64,000 bases of DNA from DAHUXN01 sp963811805 (GTDB lineage Bacteria; Acidobacteriota; Terriglobia; Acidiferrales; UBA7541): positions 2,356,001-2,420,000 of the forward strand of contig CAWESU010000001.1 in assembly GCA_963811805.1 (NCBI GenBank). Direction: 5' to 3'. The notes under the pieces are model-generated. The model made no database searches. It had not been told where the DNA came from and worked only from the letters and a program-made list of their open reading frames with translations. Each line of letters starts with the position of its first letter. The first letter of the stretch is position 1. Shown here piece by piece: positions 1-8,724 of the stretch. A program made the position numbers and the translations under genes.

Positions 1-2
1 GT

Positions 3-1157
3 GTGAATCTGAGCGAAGCGCTGGCGGGAGATGCTGCGGAGAACATCGTGCTGAATTCGCGCGATCGCGTCCTCGTGCATCGCAATCCCGCGGAAGTGGA
101 TCCGGCGACCGTGTACATCAAAGGCGAAGTCGCCAGGCCGGGACGTTACCCGCTGACGGCCAACATGAAGGTGGCTGACTTGATTCATGCGGCTGGCGGA
201 CTCCAGCAGAGCGCGGACCCGAAGAACGCCGATCTCACGAGCTACGAATGGAAAGGGCAAACACGAATCGAGGGCGAGCACCAGGAAATTGCTCTTGCCG
301 CAGCCTTCAAAGGAGACCCGGGCGAGAACGTTTCGCTGAAAAACGGAGACGTGTTGACGATTCGCCAGTTGCCCGGTTGGGACGACCTAGGCGCAACCAT
401 CGAGTTGCGAGGCGAAGTGACCCATCCGGGAAGCTACGGGATCCGCCCCGGAGAGAGATTGAGCTCGGTCCTTGAGCGAGCCGGAGGATTTCAACCAGAC
501 GCCTATCCCTACGGCGCTTTGCTTGTTCGATCCGAGGTCCAACAGCTGGAGGATAAATCCCACACGCAACTCGTGGAGCGAGTGCGCGAACAGCAGGCCA
601 GCTTGGAGCTTGCTTCCACGCGGGCTACAGACCCAGACGAAAAGCTGGCGGACCAAGCCGCATACCAGCAATGGCAGAACACGGTGGACAGCTTGCTGAA
701 CAATCCTCCTCTGGGCCGCGTGACGATTCAGCTCTCCGCAAACACCAAGGACTGGGCGAACACACCGCGAGACATCACGGTACGCGCCGGAGACGTACTT
801 ACCGTACCGAAAAGACCGAGCTTCGTAATGGTGCAGGGCCAGGTCTACAACCCGACAGCCGTCGCCTACCGGCCTGGGAAGAGCGCGAAGTGGTACTTGA
901 GCCAAGCCGGCGGGCCAACCAATCTTGCGAATAAGAAAGCGATTTTTGTAGTTCGCGCGAACGGCAGCGTAATCGGTGGGTCGCGCGGGTCTTCTTGGTT
1001 TTCGGGCGGCGCGCTTAGCGAATCGCTGCAGCCTGGCGACGCAGTGGTTGTCCCTGAGAAGGCCTTAGGCGGTCCGCCAACTTGGAAGGCGCTCTTCGAA
1101 GTTGTTCAGGTGGTAAGTGGCATTACGACGAGTGCAATTCTCGCAGCTCATTACTGA
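3..1157 (+). CDS. SLBB-domain polysaccharide export protein (Wza-like), 5' partial
   Basis: This is the C-terminal part of an outer-membrane polysaccharide export protein. The reading frame is open to the left edge, so the GTG at position 3 is probably internal and the poly-export domain lies outside the window. Repeated SLBB-type units are visible: VYIKGEVARPGRYPL near residue 37, IELRGEVTHPGSYGI near residue 133 and FVMVQGQVYNPTAVAY near residue 277. Each is followed by an 'AGG' turn. Proteins of this family form the outer-membrane channel or its periplasmic collar for exported polysaccharide. The C-terminal tail, with VVSGITTSAILAAHY, could be a membrane-associated helix. The next gene begins 9 bp downstream, so the genes are probably co-transcribed. 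Confidence 0.85.
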   Translation: MNLSEALAGDAAENIVLNSRDRVLVHRNPAEVDPATVYIKGEVARPGRYPLTANMKVADLIHAAGGLQQSADPKNADLTSYEWKGQTRIEGEHQEIALAAAFKGDPGENVSLKNGDVLTIRQLPGWDDLGATIELRGEVTHPGSYGIRPGERLSSVLERAGGFQPDAYPYGALLVRSEVQQLEDKSHTQLVERVREQQASLELASTRATDPDEKLADQAAYQQWQNTVDSLLNNPPLGRVTIQLSANTKDWANTPRDITVRAGDVLTVPKRPSFVMVQGQVYNPTAVAYRPGKSAKWYLSQAGGPTNLANKKAIFVVRANGSVIGGSRGSSWFSGGALSESLQPGDAVVVPEKALGGPPTWKALFEVVQVVSGITTSAILAAHY

Positions 1158-1166
1158 GGAATTTTC

Positions 1167-3698
1167 TTGGTGCCTAGGGGCTTTGGGTTGATTTGCATGA
1201 CGACTGCAATCTTAGTCGCTGGTACGACGATGACCGCGAGAGGGCAGTCGGTCGCGCCTCTTTCGGGGCAGTTCGTTCCGACGACCGCCACGGAGAAAAA
1301 GCACGCGAAGAAGGGAGCAAGCAACTCGGAAACGATTGGAGATGATTTGAAGCCTGATTCTTCGAGTGACGATAGATACATGAATTCGCTGCGCTCAGCG
1401 CCGAAGCACTTCTTGCTCGACCAAAAAGCGATGTGGACGAGTCCGTCCCACATCAGCGCGCCGGAGGCGACATTTCTTGTGCCGGTGGCCGGAATTACAG
1501 CGGGCCTTTTCGCCACCGATTCAGAATTCATGCGGAGTTTGTCCCACAATTCCAGCACGTTGACTCGTTACGACCACATTTCAAATTATGGTCTCGGGGC
1601 CATGGGAGGGATTGCCGGCGGCGCTTACTTTCTGGGTTTGGCCACGCATAACGAGCACGAGCAAGAGACCGGCTTCCTTAGCGGTGAAGCGGCGGTGGAT
1701 AGTTTGGTTGCGACCGAAGCAATCGACTACATGACCTGGCGAGAGCGGCCGCTGGTGGACAACGCCAACGGGCAGTTCTGGCATGGTAAAGGCGGCTCGT
1801 TTCCATCCGATCACTCAGCCATAGCCTGGTCCATTGCTGGGATCGTCGCGCACGAGTACCCGAGCCCAATCGTCAAATTCCTCTCGTACGGCGCGGCCAC
1901 GGCGGTGAGTCTTTCCCGGATCAAGGCCGAAGAGCATTTCCCATCCGACGTCGCGGTCGGGAGCGCCATAGGCTGGCTCGTTTCGCAATACGTTTATCGG
2001 GAACACCACGACCCCGATTCTCTTGGTGGGTCGTGGGGAGAGCCGGGCATCCAGCCCGATAGACCAGGGCACTGGGAAGCGAAGTTCATGGGTTCACCTT
2101 ACGTTCCTCTCGACAGCTGGATCTACCCCGCCCTGCTGCGGCTCGCGGCCCAGGGCTACATCAAGAGCGACATCGAAGGCATGCGGCCGTGGACGCGCAT
2201 GGAATGCGCGCGGCTGGTTGACGAAGCAGGGGACAAGATCGCGGACAGCGAGTCAACAGGTGCTGAAGCGAATGAACTTTACGAGTCGCTCGAAAAAGAA
2301 TTTGCCAAGGAAATCAATTTGCTCGGCGGTGGAAACAATCGAGAGGCGCAAGTCGAGTCGGTGTATACCCGTGTGACTGGTATTTCCGGCGAACCTCTCA
2401 CCGACGGCTATCATTTCGGACAAACAATCATTGACGATTACGGTCGCCCTTATGAGGAAGGCTTCAACAACGTAACGGGCGCTTCCGGCTGGGTTTCGAA
2501 CGGACCGCTTGTCGCGTATGTGCAGGGCGAGTATCAGCATGCGCCGTCTGCGCCGGCGTTACCGCTATCAGCGCGACAAGTCATCGGTCAAGTCGACGAT
2601 CTTGGTGAGGTACCATCTGCCACCCCCACTGCAAGTGTCGATCAATTTCAGTTGCTCGATTCCTACGTCGGAATGAATGTCGACGACTTTGAAGTATCGT
2701 TCGGCAAGCAAAGTTTGTGGTGGGGCCCCGGCGAGGGCGGGCCGTTGATGTTCAGTGATAACGCCGAACCCATCGACATGCTCCGCATCACCAACGTGCA
2801 CCCGTTCAAATTGCCAAGCATTCTCGGGTGGCTTGGCCCTGTTCGAGGCGAGTTCTTTGTCGGTCGGCTCACGGGCCAGGAGTTCGTCTACGGCGTATCT
2901 ACGGGAGTTGTGGGGGAGTTTGGACAACCTCTCAGCGATCAACCATTCATTAACGGACAAAAAGTCACCATTAAACCAACCAAGAACTTTGAATTTAGTA
3001 TCTCCAAAACAGCAATCTTCGGCGGTCCGAGCCAGCCCGTCACCTGGCAAACTTTTTACCGTAGTATCTTCGCCCGCTCGAATTATCCGGCCGGGAATCC
3101 AAAGAAGCCTGGAGACCGCCAAATCGGCGCTGATTTGACTTACCGCGTGCCTGGACTGCGTCGCTGGTTGACGTTTTACGCGGACGGGATGGTGGAAGAC
3201 GAAATTTCTCCGCTTGCTTATCCGCGCAAGGCAGCGATGCAAGGAGGGTTATATCTACCCAGGCTTCCGGGACTCAGTAAAGTGGATTTCCGTGCGGAAG
3301 GCGGATTCACCGAGCCGCCCGGTTTTTGGGATTGCCAGGGCTGCTTCTATTTCGATACGCAGTACTTGAGTGGTTATACGAACCGGGGCAACGTGACGGG
3401 AAGTTGGCTAGGAAGGGGAAGCGAAGGAGAGCAGTTGTGGAGCACATATTCCCTGAGCGCTCGAAATTCCATCCAGTTCGGCTACCGCCATTCCAAGATT
3501 GCACCCGATTTCATCCCTGGCGGCGGCACGTTGACTGACGGTTCGGTATCAGTGAAGTGGTGGGTGCACTCCGATTGGAGTCTTTCGAGTTCCCTCCAAT
3601 ACGAGAAATGGAACATTCCAGTTTTGGCACTGACGTCACAGTCGGATTGGACGACTTCATTACAGATTGGATTTAGGCCGAAATCCTGGCCCAGGTAG
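1167..3698 (+). CDS. PAP2 phosphatase-Wzi outer-membrane protein fusion
   Basis: A long two-domain envelope protein of about 843 aa. After a signal-like N-terminus (LICMTTAILVAGTTM) comes a PAP2 acid-phosphatase domain at about residues 95-280. It has WRERP, SFPSDHS (BcrC-like PSDH variant) and SRIKAEEHFPSD. The catalytic His216, Arg251, His257 and Asp261 are present. The lysine expected seven residues before the RP pair is Asp187. From about residue 300 the protein matches Wzi-type capsule assembly proteins (SPYVPLDSWIYPALLRLA), which form an outer-membrane beta barrel that holds polysaccharide. A GAGGA site precedes the TTG/GTG start pair (1167/1170). The fusion suggests that lipid-phosphate hydrolysis and surface assembly are coupled, but activity is not shown. 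Confidence 0.85.
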   Translation: MVPRGFGLICMTTAILVAGTTMTARGQSVAPLSGQFVPTTATEKKHAKKGASNSETIGDDLKPDSSSDDRYMNSLRSAPKHFLLDQKAMWTSPSHISAPEATFLVPVAGITAGLFATDSEFMRSLSHNSSTLTRYDHISNYGLGAMGGIAGGAYFLGLATHNEHEQETGFLSGEAAVDSLVATEAIDYMTWRERPLVDNANGQFWHGKGGSFPSDHSAIAWSIAGIVAHEYPSPIVKFLSYGAATAVSLSRIKAEEHFPSDVAVGSAIGWLVSQYVYREHHDPDSLGGSWGEPGIQPDRPGHWEAKFMGSPYVPLDSWIYPALLRLAAQGYIKSDIEGMRPWTRMECARLVDEAGDKIADSESTGAEANELYESLEKEFAKEINLLGGGNNREAQVESVYTRVTGISGEPLTDGYHFGQTIIDDYGRPYEEGFNNVTGASGWVSNGPLVAYVQGEYQHAPSAPALPLSARQVIGQVDDLGEVPSATPTASVDQFQLLDSYVGMNVDDFEVSFGKQSLWWGPGEGGPLMFSDNAEPIDMLRITNVHPFKLPSILGWLGPVRGEFFVGRLTGQEFVYGVSTGVVGEFGQPLSDQPFINGQKVTIKPTKNFEFSISKTAIFGGPSQPVTWQTFYRSIFARSNYPAGNPKKPGDRQIGADLTYRVPGLRRWLTFYADGMVEDEISPLAYPRKAAMQGGLYLPRLPGLSKVDFRAEGGFTEPPGFWDCQGCFYFDTQYLSGYTNRGNVTGSWLGRGSEGEQLWSTYSLSARNSIQFGYRHSKIAPDFIPGGGTLTDGSVSVKWWVHSDWSLSSSLQYEKWNIPVLALTSQSDWTTSLQIGFRPKSWPR

Positions 3699-3765
3699 GT
3701 GCCGTGTCAGACTGTGCGGCGATGTTTTGAAGCGATCTGAGGGACAAGGCAAGGACAGATCGAAC

Positions 3766-5154
3766 TTGACCAAGGAACCAACCAAAGCAGAGCCGGTAAT
3801 CGTCGATCACCCGACTGCCGAGCAGCTATATGCCCAGGAGTTAGAGGACAAACTTGCGCGGCAGCAATTCATCGAGCGGTTTCGCCTGTTGTGGCTGAAC
3901 CGCAGTTTTCTTTTTCGTGCATCTGTGGCCGGTTTGATTTGTACGACAGTAGTCGCCTTTCTGATCCCAAACCGCTACGTTTCCACGGCTCGACTGGTGC
4001 CGCCGGATTCTCAGTCGGCAAGCTCTTTGGCGTTGCTCTCGGCGTTTAGCGGACAGTCCGGTTTGTTGGGTGGGCTCGCAGGAAATCTTCTAGGAATCCA
4101 GAGCACAGGAGATTTGTTCATTGGCGTCCTGCGCAGCCGCACAGTGGAAGATCGAATTGTCAGCGGTCTTGATCTCAATCGAGTTTATGGCGACCGTTTG
4201 GAAGACTCGGCCAGGAAGGATCTGGAGAGCAACACTACCATTTCGGAAGATCGGAAGAGCGGGATCATTTCCATTGCAGTGAGCGATCACGATCCGAGGC
4301 GCGCCGCAGCGATCGCTGGAGCTTATGTAGATCAGTTGAACACTATGATCACTCAGCTTTCGACATCCTCGGCGCATCGCGAGCGCGTTTTCTTAGAAGA
4401 AAGGTTGAAGAGCGTCAATCAAGATCTGGAGGCGGCAGAGAAGAATTTCAGCCAATTTGCCAGCAAGAACGGCGCCATTGATATCACGGAACAGGGCAAG
4501 GCGATGGTCGAAGCGGGTGCAAGCCTCGAAGGGCAGCTCATTGCCGCACAGTCCGAACTTCAAGGACTCAAGCAAATATACACAGAAAACAATGTGCGAG
4601 TTCGCGCGACGGAGGCACGAATCTCGGAACTGCATCTCCAGCTAGAGAAGCTAAGCGGCACAGCAAGCACGCCGGCGGGAGGCGCTGGCACAGCAACAGA
4701 CATGATGTATCCGTCGTTGCGCCAATTGCCGATTTTGGGGGTGCCATTTGCAGATCTCTACCGAAAGTTGACGGTCGAGGAAACTGTGTATGAAACGCTC
4801 ACGAAGGAATACGAATTGGCGAAGGTCGAAGAAGCAAAAGAAACGCCCACGGTGAAAGTCCTTGATGCGCCGGAAGTGCCCGAGAGGAAGTCATATCCTC
4901 ATCGACTACTACTGATGATTCTCGGGACCTTTGTGAGTATGAGCTTGGCTACGTTTTGGGTGCTGGCAAGATCGCGTTGGGAAGCTATAGCCGTGGACGA
5001 TCCAGGAAAGCAATTGGCGCATGAGATCTTCGCTTCGATGAAAGCGCGTATTCCGTGGGTGTCGTCAAATGGAGCGCATGCCGTAACGGCGGCAAAGAAA
5101 GAGGCCTCCGAGGATGTAGAGCGCCCCGACGGCGCCCGCGGGGATGAAGGCTAA
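3766..5154 (+). CDS. Wzz/GumC-type polysaccharide co-polymerase, no kinase domain
   Basis: Chain-length determinant protein of the inner membrane. It has an N-terminal membrane segment (VAGLICTTVVAFLIPNRY), a long periplasmic coiled-coil region (about residues 190-300, rich in Glu/Lys/Gln) and a second membrane segment (LLLMILGTFVSMSLATFW) preceded by the family Pro-rich signature VLDAPEVPERKSYPHR. There is no Walker A/B tyrosine-kinase domain after the second membrane helix, so it is a GumC/Wzz form rather than a full Wzc. The frame is open from 3667, inside the preceding gene. I chose TTG at 3766 because AAGGA lies 10 bp in front; TTG at 3727 is an alternative. It controls polymer length together with the Wzy-like protein downstream. 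Confidence 0.85.
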   Translation: MTKEPTKAEPVIVDHPTAEQLYAQELEDKLARQQFIERFRLLWLNRSFLFRASVAGLICTTVVAFLIPNRYVSTARLVPPDSQSASSLALLSAFSGQSGLLGGLAGNLLGIQSTGDLFIGVLRSRTVEDRIVSGLDLNRVYGDRLEDSARKDLESNTTISEDRKSGIISIAVSDHDPRRAAAIAGAYVDQLNTMITQLSTSSAHRERVFLEERLKSVNQDLEAAEKNFSQFASKNGAIDITEQGKAMVEAGASLEGQLIAAQSELQGLKQIYTENNVRVRATEARISELHLQLEKLSGTASTPAGGAGTATDMMYPSLRQLPILGVPFADLYRKLTVEETVYETLTKEYELAKVEEAKETPTVKVLDAPEVPERKSYPHRLLLMILGTFVSMSLATFWVLARSRWEAIAVDDPGKQLAHEIFASMKARIPWVSSNGAHAVTAAKKEASEDVERPDGARGDEG

Positions 5155-5198
5155 ATTCCGCTTCATCCGATTGTAATTAAAAGGGTTATGTCACAAAT

Positions 5199-5218
5199 GC
5201 CCCTGTAAGTGACGGGGC
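5199..5218 (+). promoter_or_regulatory. Leader hairpin upstream of the NusG-like gene
   Basis: GCCCC and GGGGC arms enclose a 10-nt loop, 18 bp in front of the NusG-paralogue start. There is no T tract, so it is unlikely to be a simple terminator. NusG paralogues of the LoaP type are known to work with leader RNA hairpins, so this could be a loading element. That role is a guess. Confidence 0.25.
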
Positions 5219-5236
5219 GGAGCTGTATGTGGAGCC

Positions 5237-5812
5237 ATGACGGTGCCCTCAAGCCAGACGATTCCAGGCGCTGAGCCGGTGGACTACTTTGGCGCCGTTT
5301 CTATCTCCGCGGCATCATTCGAGCCCTGCTGGTACGCCGCATACACGTGTGCAAATCACGAAAAGCGCGTCGCGGCAGAACTCCATGCCAGAACTGTCGA
5401 GCATTTCTTGCCGGTATACTCTTCTATACGGCGGTGGAAAGATCGCCGCGTGAAATTGGACCTACCGCTGTTCCCGGGCTACGTGTTCGTGCGTCTCGCG
5501 CCTTGCGATCGGCTTCGCGTGCTACAGATTTCGAGTGTCGTTCGGCTGGTTGGCTCTAATGGTAAGCCCACTGCGCTTCCCGATAGTGAAATGGAGATCT
5601 TACGCTCGGGTCTTTCTCAAAGTCTGTGTGCCGAGCCGCATCCGTTCTTGACAATTGGCCGGCGCGTGCGGATTACGGGAGGCCCCTTCGCGGGGCTTGA
5701 GGGGGTATTGAAGAAAAAGAGGAACAGCTTGAGAGTGGTGGTATCACTCAGTCTCATTCAGCGCTCGGTAGCCGTGGACGTGGAAGTCGCAGACGTGGCT
5801 CCTGTTTTCTAG
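5237..5812 (+). CDS. NusG-family antiterminator of the polysaccharide locus (UpxY/RfaH-like)
   Basis: A 191-aa NusG paralogue. The N-terminal NGN domain starts with WYAAYTCANHEKRVAAEL and contains the FLPVYSSIRRWKDR and LPLFPGYVFVRL segments. The C-terminal KOW domain reads GRRVRITGGPFAGLEGVL. The housekeeping nusG is a separate gene at 42.6 kb, so this copy is specialised. UpxY, RfaH and LoaP proteins ride on RNA polymerase and let it read through long surface-polysaccharide operons. Its place near the start of a run of co-oriented biosynthesis genes of about 18 kb fits that role well. The start is ATG at 5237. Confidence 0.88.
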   Translation: MTVPSSQTIPGAEPVDYFGAVSISAASFEPCWYAAYTCANHEKRVAAELHARTVEHFLPVYSSIRRWKDRRVKLDLPLFPGYVFVRLAPCDRLRVLQISSVVRLVGSNGKPTALPDSEMEILRSGLSQSLCAEPHPFLTIGRRVRITGGPFAGLEGVLKKKRNSLRVVVSLSLIQRSVAVDVEVADVAPVF

Positions 5813-5842
5813 AACTCCAAGAAGTAACTTCCAATCGTTGAA

Positions 5843-7345
5843 ATGACTGAAACACCCAAAAGCCATAACGAGCATTTGACGAGTAGCCGCCTGCTGGCCC
5901 GCAACTCAATCTGGAACCTGATCGGCTTCGGCGCGCCGATGGCTGTAGCGGTTTTCTCGATTCCGATTCTCATTCGAGATTTGGGCAAGGATCGCTTTGG
6001 GGTCCTGACGCTGGCCTGGGCGTTGATCGGGTATGCCAACCTATTCGACCTCGGATTAGGCCGCGCGCTCACGCAATTTGTCGCCAAGAAGCTCGGAGCC
6101 GGTGAAGACCGCGAAGTTCCCGCGGTGGTATGGACTTCTCTTTTCCTGATGCTGCTGCTGGGCGTCCTGGGCGCCATGGTCGTAGGTTTTCTATCGCCAT
6201 GGCTTGTCCATCGCGCATTAAACGTGCCGGCTGCGCTGCAGCGCGAGGCATTGCAATCATTCTACCTGCTGGCGCTATCCATTCCGTTGGTCATTTGCAC
6301 CGCGGGATTGCGCGGCCTGCTGGAGGCACATCAGCGTTTCGTGCTGGTAAATGCTTTGCGTGTCCCGATGGGGGTGTTCACGTTCGCGGGGCCACTATTT
6401 GTATTGCCTTTCTCAAGGAGTCTGGTTCCGGTGGTCGCCACGCTGGTTGCCGTACGCATCGCAGTGTGGGCGGCTCACTTATTGGTATGCCTGCGGGTTC
6501 TGCCAGAACTGGGACGCTCTCTCGTTTGGGATCGGTCCATCGTTGGCCCGATGCTGCGGTTCGGTGGATGGATGACTGTGTCCAACGTAGTCAGCCCGCT
6601 CATGGTTACCATCGACAGGTTTTTCATTGGTGCCATGGTATCCATGGCTGCGGTCGCTTACTACGCGACCCCCTACGAGCTCATTACTAAATTCCTCTTC
6701 CTCCCCGGGGCGCTAATGGGGGTGATGTTTCCTGCTTTCACCGCCAGCTTTGTGAAGGACCGGGAGCGCACCGGGCTTCTTTTCAGCCGAAGCGTCAAAT
6801 CCCTCCTGCTCGTGTCGTTCCCCGTGATGTTGTGTGCGGTCGCGCTGGCGCAGGACGGTTTGAAGCTCTGGCTCGGAGCTGATTTCGCCGCGCACAGCTT
6901 CCGCGTGCTTCAAATTCTTGCCGTCGGTGTTTTTGCCAATAGCCTCGCTCAGGTGCCTTTCGCGCTCCTGCAAGGGGTGGGGCGGCCGGACCTGACCGCC
7001 ACACTGCACCTCATCGAGCTTCCCCTGTACGTGGGATTGCTCTGGTGGCTGATTAGCACGCGCGGGATTGAAGGAGCAGCCATCGCATGGTCCGTGCGTG
7101 TGGCGTTTGATGCTTTGTTCCTGTTTGTGTTGGCGAAGCGTTTTGTGCCGGCGAGCAGTCCCATACGCCTGCGCACAGCGTTTGTGGTGGCCGTAGCTTT
7201 GGGAATTTTGGCGCTGGCCACCCTGCTTCAAGGTCCCATTGTGAAAGGCCTCTTTCTGTTGGGAACGATCCTGTGTTTCGCGCTTGTGATGTGGTTCCGG
7301 ATTCTCACTCCGGAAGAGCGGACCCTCGCGCAAAGCTACCGTTAA
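5843..7345 (+). CDS. Wzx-like oligosaccharide flippase
   Basis: A 500-aa integral membrane protein with about 12-14 predicted helices, matching the polysaccharide biosynthesis/MATE-like flippase family. Recognisable parts are the N-terminal SIWNLIGFGAPMAVAVFSIP, the early FDLGLGRALTQFVAK motif and the GVMFPAFTASF segment in the middle. Such proteins turn lipid-linked repeat units from the cytoplasmic to the periplasmic face of the inner membrane. It lies 30 bp after the NusG-like gene and before the polymerase-like gene, as expected for a Wzx/Wzy locus. Confidence 0.88.
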   Translation: MTETPKSHNEHLTSSRLLARNSIWNLIGFGAPMAVAVFSIPILIRDLGKDRFGVLTLAWALIGYANLFDLGLGRALTQFVAKKLGAGEDREVPAVVWTSLFLMLLLGVLGAMVVGFLSPWLVHRALNVPAALQREALQSFYLLALSIPLVICTAGLRGLLEAHQRFVLVNALRVPMGVFTFAGPLFVLPFSRSLVPVVATLVAVRIAVWAAHLLVCLRVLPELGRSLVWDRSIVGPMLRFGGWMTVSNVVSPLMVTIDRFFIGAMVSMAAVAYYATPYELITKFLFLPGALMGVMFPAFTASFVKDRERTGLLFSRSVKSLLLVSFPVMLCAVALAQDGLKLWLGADFAAHSFRVLQILAVGVFANSLAQVPFALLQGVGRPDLTATLHLIELPLYVGLLWWLISTRGIEGAAIAWSVRVAFDALFLFVLAKRFVPASSPIRLRTAFVVAVALGILALATLLQGPIVKGLFLLGTILCFALVMWFRILTPEERTLAQSYR

Positions 7346-7395
7346 GAAATCCATGTCCTCGCGTGAACAAGCGTCGTGTGCGAGAAAAATCCCAA

Positions 7396-8724
7396 ATGAA
7401 CTCTGAAAGTGTTGCACGGTCGCAGCAGGATGGGCGCTGGACCACGTGGACCGCCGTAATGATGGTCGCATCCATGGCGACCTTGGTTCAGTCCTACACA
7501 GAGGTTAAGTTGTTTTTCCTGATGTTGTTCCTTCTTACTTCAATGTTGGGCGTCGCTTTCGGACGAAAAAAAATCGTCGTCCACCAGCGAATCATTTTTT
7601 TCTATTTGTGGATCGGCGAGGCTGGTGTCGTTTGGGCGTTCGTGGGTTTGCTTCATCACAGCAATTACGATCAAGGCGTCTGGGACGCGTTGAGGCTTTA
7701 CTTCCTTTGGAGTATCGTCTTTCTCGTCCTGTACAACCTTCTCAGGGCGCAGCCCTCGCTGCGCATCATGCATAAAGCGATGGTTGTAGCTGGCATTCTA
7801 ATTCCGTTAATTAATTTTGCAGGACTGTACGACCAATTCAGTGGAGCGGGGCTCATTTCAGAGGGCGTTTTGCAGCAGCTCAACTTGAGAATCGGATTCG
7901 GGGACGGGTATACGCAGATCACCAGCCGGAATATCGATCTCATGTTCCTGATCGCGCCATATCTTCTGTCAATTCAGTTTCGCGCTGATGCAGGCAAATC
8001 GAATTCCGTACTTGCGAAGCTGGCACTGGCCCTGTCGCTGATACTTGTTGCCGTGTCGGGCCGGCGTGCCCTGTGGATTGTGGTTGCGCTGACGCCGTGT
8101 ACCATTCTCCTACTGGCCAGGCTTACCGGCAGCTGTAGCTTGATCAAGTCTGGTGGAAGGCGCTTTCTGCTAGTGTGCGCCGCCGCCGGTATCCTTGGGC
8201 TGAGCTCTCTGTTGATTCTTCCTCAAGGCTCGGTGGACGTAGGATCCATTAGTCATCTCAAAGAGGCTTTTTCCTTAGAGGACGAGAGAACGATTCAACG
8301 GCCCTATCTGGTCCGCGGCTTCATGAACTCTCCTGTTTTCGGATCAGGCTTCGGGGCTTACGCCGGGTACGTGCGAAGCGACGAGCGGCCATGGACCTAC
8401 GAACTCACGTACTATCAAATGCTCTTTAATCTGGGCGTGGCGGGCGTGGCGGCCCTCGGCATAGTTTTTTCCGTGTACTTCGTTCGTGTGGTGCGGTTGT
8501 TACGCCAGTTCAAACATGGATCGGTGCTTCCCTTTGCTCTTCTCGTCGGGTACTGCTCGCTTTTCCTCGGGGCCTACTCAAACCCGTACTTCGGATCCTT
8601 CGACTTGCTTTTTTTTGTCGGATTGTTGCCCTACTTATCCACATTCCAACATGGCTTTGATGGTCCCCGGTTGGCAGGGAGGACGCCCTTGAGCCCATTT
8701 GCCTCCGAGCGCCAAAGTGCATGA
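7396..8724 (+). CDS. O-antigen polymerase/ligase-like membrane protein (Wzy candidate)
   Basis: A hydrophobic protein of about 442 aa with 10 or more predicted membrane helices and a large loop between the later helices (around SVDVGSISHLKEAFSLEDE). The loop leads into RPYLVRGFMNSPVFGSGFGAY, the type of Arg/Gly-rich segment seen in O-antigen ligase and Wzy proteins. The frame is open from 7273, overlapping the flippase gene. ATG at 7396 gives a natural start outside that gene and in front of the first helix. It probably polymerises flipped repeat units in the periplasm. Wzy proteins are poorly conserved, so the assignment rests on topology and position. Its stop overlaps the next start (ATGA). 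Confidence 0.75.
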   Translation: MNSESVARSQQDGRWTTWTAVMMVASMATLVQSYTEVKLFFLMLFLLTSMLGVAFGRKKIVVHQRIIFFYLWIGEAGVVWAFVGLLHHSNYDQGVWDALRLYFLWSIVFLVLYNLLRAQPSLRIMHKAMVVAGILIPLINFAGLYDQFSGAGLISEGVLQQLNLRIGFGDGYTQITSRNIDLMFLIAPYLLSIQFRADAGKSNSVLAKLALALSLILVAVSGRRALWIVVALTPCTILLLARLTGSCSLIKSGGRRFLLVCAAAGILGLSSLLILPQGSVDVGSISHLKEAFSLEDERTIQRPYLVRGFMNSPVFGSGFGAYAGYVRSDERPWTYELTYYQMLFNLGVAGVAALGIVFSVYFVRVVRLLRQFKHGSVLPFALLVGYCSLFLGAYSNPYFGSFDLLFFVGLLPYLSTFQHGFDGPRLAGRTPLSPFASERQSA

